DNA of 52,500 nucleotides from Acidobacteriota bacterium (GTDB lineage: Bacteria; Acidobacteriota; Vicinamibacteria; Fen-336). Positions 47,473 through 52,500 of the stretch are shown one piece after another. Under the pieces are notes generated by a model, which did not search any database, had not been told where the DNA came from, and saw only the letters and a program-made list of their open reading frames with translations. Position numbers and translations under genes: made by a program. How positions within the stretch are numbered: the stretch's first letter is position 1; each line of letters begins with the position of its first letter. Location of the stretch: contig WYBL01000019.1 of NCBI GenBank assembly GCA_011526565.1, forward strand, positions 1-52,500. The letters run 5' to 3'.

Positions 47473-49392
47473 ATGGCCCTTTCGTTCATGCGCCGGCACC
47501 GCCGGTGGCTCTACGTCTTCCTGTGGCTCGTGATCGCCGCATTCATCATCCTCTACATCCCGGCCTTCCAGGACGCGAGCCAGGCGGGCGGCGGCGCGGC
47601 TCTCGGTTCGGTGGGCGATCGCAAGATCACGCTGGCCGAGTTCCAGGCGGCGTATCGTGATCGCCTCGAGTTCTACCGCTCCCTGTACCAGGGCCGGCTC
47701 GACGGCGCCGCGCTGCAGCAGCTCGGGATCGAGGAGCAGGTCTTCGACGGCCTCGTCGAGCAGCGGCTCGTCGAGCTGGAGGCGGAGCGCCTCGGCCTCA
47801 CGGTCGACGACCAGGCCCTGCAGAAGGCGATCGTCGACGACCCCCAGTTCCAGCGCGACGGCCGCTTCATCGGCGGCGACGAGCTGCGGCGCCTGATCGA
47901 GGCCCAGGGCCTGCGCCTGCAGGACGTGGAGCGCTCGCTGCGCGCGAGCCTGATGCGCCAGCGGCTGCAGTCGGCGGTGACGGCTGCGGTCGCGGTCTCC
48001 GACGACGAGGCGCGGCGCGAGTACCGCCGCCGCAGCGAGACGGTGCGGGTCGAGTACGTCGCGGTCGACGCCGCGCCGCTGCGCGAGGGCGTGGCTCCCA
48101 CCGACGCTGAAGTCCAGCAGCGCTTCGAGAGCGCGAAGGAGAGCTACCGCGTCCCGGAGCAGCGCGTGGTGTCCTATCTCTATCTCGACTTCGAGGCGCT
48201 GCGCGCCCGCGAGTCGGCGACCCAGGCGGAGATCGAGGCCGAGTACAACGCCAACCGCGAGCGCTTCCGCCAGGAGCCGCAGGCCTGCGCCCGCCACGTG
48301 CTGGTCAAGGTCCGCGGCGAGCAGGGCGAGGGCCACCCCGAGGCCGAGGCCCGTCGTCGTGCCCAGGTCGCGCTCGACCGCATCCGCGGCGGCGCCGACT
48401 TCGCCGAGGTGGCGAAGGCCGTCTCCGAGGACAAGGGCTCGGCGCCCGGCGGCGGCGACCTCGGCTGCTTCCCGCGCGGGGCGATGGTCCCTGAATTCGA
48501 CGCGGCGGTCTTCGCGCTGGAGCCCGGCCAGGTCTCGGACCTCGTCCGCTCCAGCTACGGCTTCCACGTGATCCAGCTCGTCTCGCGCCGCGAGGAGGGC
48601 GTGCAGCCGCTCCTCGCCGTCGCCGACGCCGTCAAGCAGGGCCTGCTGGCCCGCAAGGCGCAGGAGCGCATGGTCGCCCAGGCGGAGCAGATCGCCGCCG
48701 ACCTGCGCCGCGGTCGCTCGCTGGAGGAGGCCGGCCGGCCCGCCGGGCTGACGGTTCAGAAGTCGGCCGCGTTCGCCCGCGGCGAGGCGCCGCCGCCGAT
48801 CTCCTCGCCGCTGCTGTCGGCCCGCGCCTTTGCGCTGGCCAAGGGCGCCGTCCATCCCGAGCCGCTCGGCCTCGCCCGCGGCGCCGCCTTCATCCGCGTC
48901 GACGAGATCCAGCCCTCGCGGCTGCCCGAGCTGGGAGAGGTGCGCGACCGCGTGCGCGCCGACCTCGTCGAGCGCCGCGCCCTGGAGCTGGCGGCGGAGC
49001 GCGCCGCGGCGCTGCGCGCGCGGGCCGCGGCCGAAGGTCTCGCGAAGGCGGCCGTCGCCCTCGGCCTGACCCGCAAGGAGACGCCGGCCCCGCTGGCCCC
49101 CGGCCAGCCGCTGCCCGACGCCGGCAACAGCGACGCGCTGGAACAGGCCCTGCTCGACCTGGCACCGGAGGCACTGTCCGAGCCCGTGCGCACCGGCAGC
49201 GGCTGCGTCGTGCTGCGGCTGCTCGAGCGCAAGGTGGCCGAAGGCCAGAGCTTCGACGCCCAGAAGGGCGCGATCCGGGCCGCGCTGATCCGGGCCCGCC
49301 GCGAGCAGCTCTTCGAGGCGTTCCTGCGCCAGGCGCGCGAGCGCCACCCGATCACCCGCGACACCGAGGCCTATCGCCGGCTCGTCGGCTAG
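47473..49392 (+). CDS. PpiD/SurA-like membrane-anchored PPIase
   Basis: A 639-residue protein. The N-terminal anchor is at about residues 12-32 (WLYVFLWLVIAAFIILYIPAF), followed by a SurA-type chaperone domain (SVGDRKITLAEFQAAYRDRLEFYRSLY...). A parvulin domain lies at about 270-375 (CARHVLVKVRGEQG, GGDLGCFPRGAMVPEFDAAVFAL, GFHVIQLVSRRE), and the C-terminal helical part is charged. It resembles PpiD, which chaperones proteins leaving SecYEG. The ATG at 47473 is chosen because the anchor starts directly after it; an earlier start would add 27 unlikely residues. Confidence 0.88.
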   Translation: MALSFMRRHRRWLYVFLWLVIAAFIILYIPAFQDASQAGGGAALGSVGDRKITLAEFQAAYRDRLEFYRSLYQGRLDGAALQQLGIEEQVFDGLVEQRLVELEAERLGLTVDDQALQKAIVDDPQFQRDGRFIGGDELRRLIEAQGLRLQDVERSLRASLMRQRLQSAVTAAVAVSDDEARREYRRRSETVRVEYVAVDAAPLREGVAPTDAEVQQRFESAKESYRVPEQRVVSYLYLDFEALRARESATQAEIEAEYNANRERFRQEPQACARHVLVKVRGEQGEGHPEAEARRRAQVALDRIRGGADFAEVAKAVSEDKGSAPGGGDLGCFPRGAMVPEFDAAVFALEPGQVSDLVRSSYGFHVIQLVSRREEGVQPLLAVADAVKQGLLARKAQERMVAQAEQIAADLRRGRSLEEAGRPAGLTVQKSAAFARGEAPPPISSPLLSARAFALAKGAVHPEPLGLARGAAFIRVDEIQPSRLPELGEVRDRVRADLVERRALELAAERAAALRARAAAEGLAKAAVALGLTRKETPAPLAPGQPLPDAGNSDALEQALLDLAPEALSEPVRTGSGCVVLRLLERKVAEGQSFDAQKGAIRAALIRARREQLFEAFLRQARERHPITRDTEAYRRLVG

Positions 49393-49432
49393 GACCAGAG
49401 GCTCCCGCGGGAGCCCGACAAGGAGGAGACCC

Positions 49433-49774
49433 TTGCACGTCGAGCTGCGTCAGTCCGGGGACGTCGTGATCGTCGACCTCAAGGGCAAGCTCACGCTGGG
49501 CCTGGGCGACCAGATCCTGCGCGATACGATCGACGAGCTGCTGGCGGAGAACCGCCGCAAGATCCTGCTCAACCTGTCGGAGGTGTCCTTCATCGACAGT
49601 GCCGGCGTCGGCGAGCTGGTGGCGGGGCTGCGCACGGCCCGGCGCTTCGGGGCCAGCCTCAAGCTGCTGCAGGCCAGCGAGCGCGTGCAGCAGACGCTGT
49701 TCACGGCGCGCCTGCTGCCGATCTTCGAGCTGTACCCGACCGAGGCCGAGGCGCTGGCCCACTTCGAGAGCTGA
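49433..49774 (+). CDS. STAS-domain anti-sigma-factor antagonist
   Basis: A 113-residue protein made only of a STAS domain: VVIVDLKGKLTLGLGDQILRD and KILLNLSEVSFIDSAGVGELV, where Ser56 in DSAG is the expected phosphorylation site. Such proteins, like SpoIIAA and RsbV, bind an anti-sigma kinase when unphosphorylated. No matching kinase or sigma factor is nearby. The start is a TTG with a strong AAGGAGGAG site. It follows ppiD by 40 bases and is convergent with the LysW-like gene, 9 bases between stops. Confidence 0.88.
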   Translation: MHVELRQSGDVVIVDLKGKLTLGLGDQILRDTIDELLAENRRKILLNLSEVSFIDSAGVGELVAGLRTARRFGASLKLLQASERVQQTLFTARLLPIFELYPTEAEALAHFES

Positions 49775-49783
49775 AGCCGGGCG

Positions 49784-49954
49784 CTACTCCTCGGCCAGCA
49801 CCACGCGGGTCGGGTTCTCCGCCACGATCCGCAGCTCGATCGAGCACTCGGGGCAGTTGATCGTCTCGCCGACGTCGAGCTCGTAGCCGTCGAGCTCGAG
49901 GTCGGACTCGCACTCCGGGCAGCGCTCGGAGCCTTCTTCGGGGGCGCGGGCCAC
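49784..49954 (-). CDS. LysW-like small zinc-ribbon protein
   Basis: A 56-residue acidic protein with two CPEC knuckles (Cys12, Cys15, Cys34, Cys37), probably binding one zinc. The pattern CPEC...LELDGYELDVGETINCPECSIELRIVAENPTRVVL resembles LysW, the amino-group carrier of archaeal and Thermus lysine or arginine synthesis. It ends in Glu-Glu, but the EDWGE tail that carries the substrate in LysW is missing. No lysX, lysZ or argE-like gene is nearby. It may be a general zinc-ribbon protein. The GTG start is 5 bases after the ispA stop, and the AGGAGG site lies in the ispA end. Confidence 0.75.
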   Translation of the reverse strand: MARAPEEGSERCPECESDLELDGYELDVGETINCPECSIELRIVAENPTRVVLAEE

Positions 49955-49959
49955 TCTTT

Positions 49960-50877
49960 CTACCTCCTGCGTGCGACGACGTAGCGCGCCAGCTCGCGCA
50001 GCGGCTCGGCAGCCGGGCCGAACCCCTCGAGCGCGGCGACGCTGGCGGCCGAGAGCTCGGCGGCCAGCGCCATCGCCCCCGCCACCCCGGCGAACGAGAC
50101 GAACGTCGTCTTGCGCGAATCCTGTCCGACATCCTTGCCGGCCGCAAGGCGGTCGCCGGCCGCGTCGATCACGTCGTCGACGATCTGGAACGCGAGGCCG
50201 AGGTTCTTGGCGTAGCTGCCGAGCGCCGCGAGCTGGCGCGGCTCCGCGCGGGCGGCCCGCGCCCCGATCCGCGCGGCGCAGGTGAACAGCGCCCCGGTCT
50301 TGCGGCTGTGGATGAACTCCAGCGTCGCGAAGTCGAGCGCGCGGCCGGTCATCGCCAGGTCCAGTTCCTGGCCGGCGGTCAGCCCGTCGAGCCCGATCGC
50401 TGCCCCCAGGTCCTGGGCCAGCACCGCCCGCGCCGCCGCGTCGGGGCCTGCGGGCCAGCCCGTGGCCAGGATCTCGAAGGCCCGCGCCTGCAGCGCGAAG
50501 GCCGCCAGCAGCGCGGTCGACTCGCCGTGGGCGACGTGGCAGGCCGGGCGACCGCGGCGCTCGCGGGCGTCGTCCATGCTCGGCAGGTCGTCGAGGATCA
50601 GGCTCGAGGTGTGGACCATCTCGAGCGCGCAGGCCGCCGGCAGCACCGGCTCCGGCGGAGCCTCCAGCACCCGCGCCACCAGCAGCGCCAGCACGGGGCG
50701 CAGCCGCTTGGCGGGGGCGAACAGGCTGTCCTCGAGCGCGCGCTGCACCGCCGGCGAGGCGCCCCGCGGGCTCCATTCGCGCAGCGCCAGGTCCACCCGC
50801 TCGCGCTCGCGGGCGAGCGCCGTCTCCAGTCCCGCGAACGCGGTCGGGGCAGGGGCGGGCTGCAGGGCTTCGCTCAC
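49960..50877 (-). CDS. ispA: Polyprenyl diphosphate synthase (IspA-like)
   Basis: A 305-residue all-helical trans-prenyltransferase. The first Asp-rich motif is DDLPSMDD (residues 96-103) with the RRGRP that follows; the second is FQIVDDVID; GQELDL and SRKTGALF are also conserved. It condenses isopentenyl diphosphate with allylic diphosphates, probably to farnesyl or geranylgeranyl diphosphate, for undecaprenyl lipid and quinones. The two-residue-longer first motif is typical of bacterial FPP synthases. The GTG at 50877 overlaps a GGGAG site, so the exact start is uncertain. It is divergent from purM. Confidence 0.9.
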   Translation of the reverse strand: MSEALQPAPAPTAFAGLETALARERERVDLALREWSPRGASPAVQRALEDSLFAPAKRLRPVLALLVARVLEAPPEPVLPAACALEMVHTSSLILDDLPSMDDARERRGRPACHVAHGESTALLAAFALQARAFEILATGWPAGPDAAARAVLAQDLGAAIGLDGLTAGQELDLAMTGRALDFATLEFIHSRKTGALFTCAARIGARAARAEPRQLAALGSYAKNLGLAFQIVDDVIDAAGDRLAAGKDVGQDSRKTTFVSFAGVAGAMALAAELSAASVAALEGFGPAAEPLRELARYVVARRR

Positions 50878-50913
50878 CTCCCGGATCCTAAGCTGGAACC
50901 CCTCGCCCGGACG

Positions 50914-50919
50914 TAGAAT
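50914..50919 (+). promoter_or_regulatory. Candidate -10 element of a leaderless purM transcript
   Basis: TAGAAT (five of six to TATAAT) ends 9 bases before the purM ATG. There is no Shine-Dalgarno site between them and no good -35. Transcription would start only a few bases before the ATG. Confidence 0.45.
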
Positions 50920-50928
50920 CCCCGCGCC

Positions 50929-51948
50929 ATGGACTACCGCGACGCGGGCGTGGACATCGACCGGGCGGACGACGCCAAGGAGCGCATCAAGGGACTGGCA
51001 CGGGGCACGTTCAACCCCTCGGTGCTGACCCAGATCGGCTCCTTCGGAGGCATGTTCAAGCCCGACTTCGGCCGTTACCGCGACCCGGTGCTGGTCGCCT
51101 CCGCCGACGGCGTCGGCACCAAGATCCGGATCGCCTGCCTGGTGGGCCGCCACGACACGGTCGGCTACGACCTGGTCGCGCACTGCGTCGACGACATCCT
51201 GGTCCAGGGTGCCACCCCGCTCTTCTTCATGGACTACGTGGCGTTCGGCCGACTCGACCCCGCCCGGGTCGAGGCGGTCGTCCGCGGCGTCGCCCGCGCC
51301 TGCGCGGAGTTCGGCTGCCCGCTGCTGGGCGGCGAGACCGCGGAGATGCCCGGTACCTACGCGCCCGACGACTACGACCTGGCCGGTTTCATCGTCGGTG
51401 TCGTCGACCGCGAGCGGGCGATCACCGGCGAGGGGATCCGGCCGGGGGACGTGCTCGTGGGACTGCCCTCGGCCGGGCTGCACACGAACGGCTACTCGCT
51501 GGCCCGCAAGGCGCTGCTGGAGGCCGGCGGCCTGCGCGTCGACACGGAAGTGGCCGAGCTCGGCACCACGGTGGGCGACGCGCTGCTCGCGCCCCACCGC
51601 TCGTATCTCGCGGCCCTCGAGCCGCTGGTCGAGCGCGGGCTGCTGCGCGGCCTCGTCCACATCACCGGCGGCGGCTTCCCCGGCAACATTCCGCGGGTGC
51701 TGCCGGCGGGCCTCGGGGTCAGGATCCGCACGTCGGCGTGGACGGTGCCGCCGCTGTTCCGCCTGATCGAGAAGCTGGGCGCGGTGCCCGAGGCCGAGAT
51801 GTACCGCACGTTCAACATGGGCATCGGCATGATCGCAATCGTCGCCCCGGCCGACCTGCACGCGGTCGAGCACTCGCTCGAGCGACGCGGCGAGGCGAGC
51901 CACGTGATCGGCCAGGTGGTCGAGGGCGAAGGGGTGCGGCTCGAGTGA
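50929..51948 (+). CDS. purM: Phosphoribosylformylglycinamidine cyclo-ligase PurM
   Basis: A 339-residue AIR synthase. Diagnostic segments are MDYRDAGVDIDRADDAKERIK, IGSFGGMFKPD, VASADGVGTKIRIA, QGATPLFFMDYVAFG, LLGGETAEMPGTY and HITGGGFPGNIPRVLP. It makes aminoimidazole ribonucleotide from FGAM and ATP, the fifth step of purine synthesis. Like SelD in this window it belongs to the PurM-like ATP-binding superfamily. Its stop overlaps purN in a GTGA. Confidence 0.97.
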   Translation: MDYRDAGVDIDRADDAKERIKGLARGTFNPSVLTQIGSFGGMFKPDFGRYRDPVLVASADGVGTKIRIACLVGRHDTVGYDLVAHCVDDILVQGATPLFFMDYVAFGRLDPARVEAVVRGVARACAEFGCPLLGGETAEMPGTYAPDDYDLAGFIVGVVDRERAITGEGIRPGDVLVGLPSAGLHTNGYSLARKALLEAGGLRVDTEVAELGTTVGDALLAPHRSYLAALEPLVERGLLRGLVHITGGGFPGNIPRVLPAGLGVRIRTSAWTVPPLFRLIEKLGAVPEAEMYRTFNMGIGMIAIVAPADLHAVEHSLERRGEASHVIGQVVEGEGVRLE

Positions 51949-52500
51949 AGCGCCTCGGCGTGCTGCTCTCCGGCCGGGGCAGCAACTTCAGGGCGCTCCT
52001 CGCAGCCACTCGCGGCGGGCGGCTGCGCGCCGAAATCGCGGTCGTGATCTCGAACGTGGAAGACGCCCCCGGGCTGCTGGCCGCCCGCGAGGCGGGCCTC
52101 GCCACGGCCTTCTTCGATCATCGCGGCCGCTCCCGCGAGCAGCACGACGCCGACCTGGATGCCGCGCTGCGCGCCCACGGCGCCGATCTCGTCTGCCTGG
52201 CCGGCTACATGCGACTGCTGGGCCCCGCCTTCGTCGAGGCCCGCCGCCACCGCGTCGTCAACGTGCACCCCTCGCTGCTGCCCGCCTTCCCGGGCCGCGA
52301 CGCTCAGCGCCAGGCGCTCGAGTACGGAGCCCGGGTCAGCGGGGTCACCGTCCACCTCGTGGACGCGGGCCTCGACTCCGGCCCGATCGTGGCGCAGCGG
52401 GCCGTGCCCGTGGCAGACGACGACACCGTCGAATCGCTCTCCGCCCGAATCCTGGAGGCCGAACACGTGGTGTACCCGCAGGCCGTGGCGCGCCTGGTCG
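51945..52500 (+). CDS. purN: Phosphoribosylglycinamide formyltransferase PurN (3' cut)
   Basis: The first 185 residues; the gene runs off the window end. It starts with GTG overlapping the purM stop. MKRLGVLLSGRGSNFRALL is the phosphate-binding N-terminus. VVNVHPSLLPAFPG holds the catalytic Asn106 and His108, and VDAGLDSGPIV holds Asp144, the same numbering as E. coli PurN. It formylates GAR with 10-formyl-tetrahydrofolate in purine synthesis. Only a short C-terminal helix should be missing. Confidence 0.95.
   Translation, partial: MKRLGVLLSGRGSNFRALLAATRGGRLRAEIAVVISNVEDAPGLLAAREAGLATAFFDHRGRSREQHDADLDAALRAHGADLVCLAGYMRLLGPAFVEARRHRVVNVHPSLLPAFPGRDAQRQALEYGARVSGVTVHLVDAGLDSGPIVAQRAVPVADDDTVESLSARILEAEHVVYPQAVARLV

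Noticed and set aside
49784..49954. Lysine biosynthesis via the LysW carrier pathway
   Set aside because: The protein lacks the EDWGE tail, and no ligase, kinase or reductase of that pathway is near.

Overview
This 52.5 kb window is a chromosomal replication-origin region from a high-GC (roughly 70%) Gram-negative-type bacterium. Nearly every gene is a housekeeping gene in good condition. I see no insertion sequence, prophage, CRISPR array, tRNA or rRNA. The Gram-negative inference rests on a GyrB with the large C-terminal insertion, lipoproteins, SurA/PpiD-type periplasmic chaperones, a Wzm/Wzt polysaccharide exporter and a heptose adenylyltransferase. The block mreB-mreC-mreD-mrdA-rodA-rng fits Acidobacteriota or a related phylum, but that placement is inference.

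Layout. (1) 0-7.4 kb: a kynureninase-like PLP enzyme, then a TPR protein, glmU, glmS and pcrA. (2) 7.4-16.8 kb, minus strand: the origin block dnaA-dnaN-recF-gyrB-gyrA plus a small lipoprotein. DnaA-box-like repeats fill the dnaA-dnaN gap, and an inverted pair lies in the dnaA leader. (3) 17.1-23.9 kb, plus strand: rpmH-rnpA-yidD-yidC-jag-rsmG, two parS sites, then the overlapping cluster parA-parB-bactofilin-selD. (4) 24.0-28.9 kb: the F1 ATP synthase operon atpHAGDC, ended by large tandem hairpins. (5) 29.0-37.4 kb: wzm-wzt-rfaE2-mfd, two parvulin-type chaperones and an alkyltransferase-like protein, almost all overlapping. (6) 37.3-47.4 kb, minus strand: an envelope and shape block transcribed as FecR-like protein, GAF-GGDEF protein, mreB, mreC, mreD, mrdA, rodA, rng and a small unknown gene. 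(7) 47.5-52.5 kb: ppiD, a STAS-domain protein, a LysW-like zinc ribbon, ispA, purM and the start of purN.

Most notable observations. selD contains an in-frame UGA exactly at the catalytic position, with a hairpin behind it that could act as a bacterial SECIS; this is a selenoprotein gene, not a broken one. One parS site is embedded in the last codons of rsmG, and together with the second parS it forms a long inverted repeat. rsmG has no ordinary start codon ahead of its conserved N-terminal region. GyrA carries Met where E. coli has Ser83. The DNA-repair homologue near 37.1 kb has PWHR in place of the PCHR active site. A LysW-like carrier-type protein stands alone beside ispA. I do not see a clearly new multi-gene defence or mobile system here; the interest lies in these small features.
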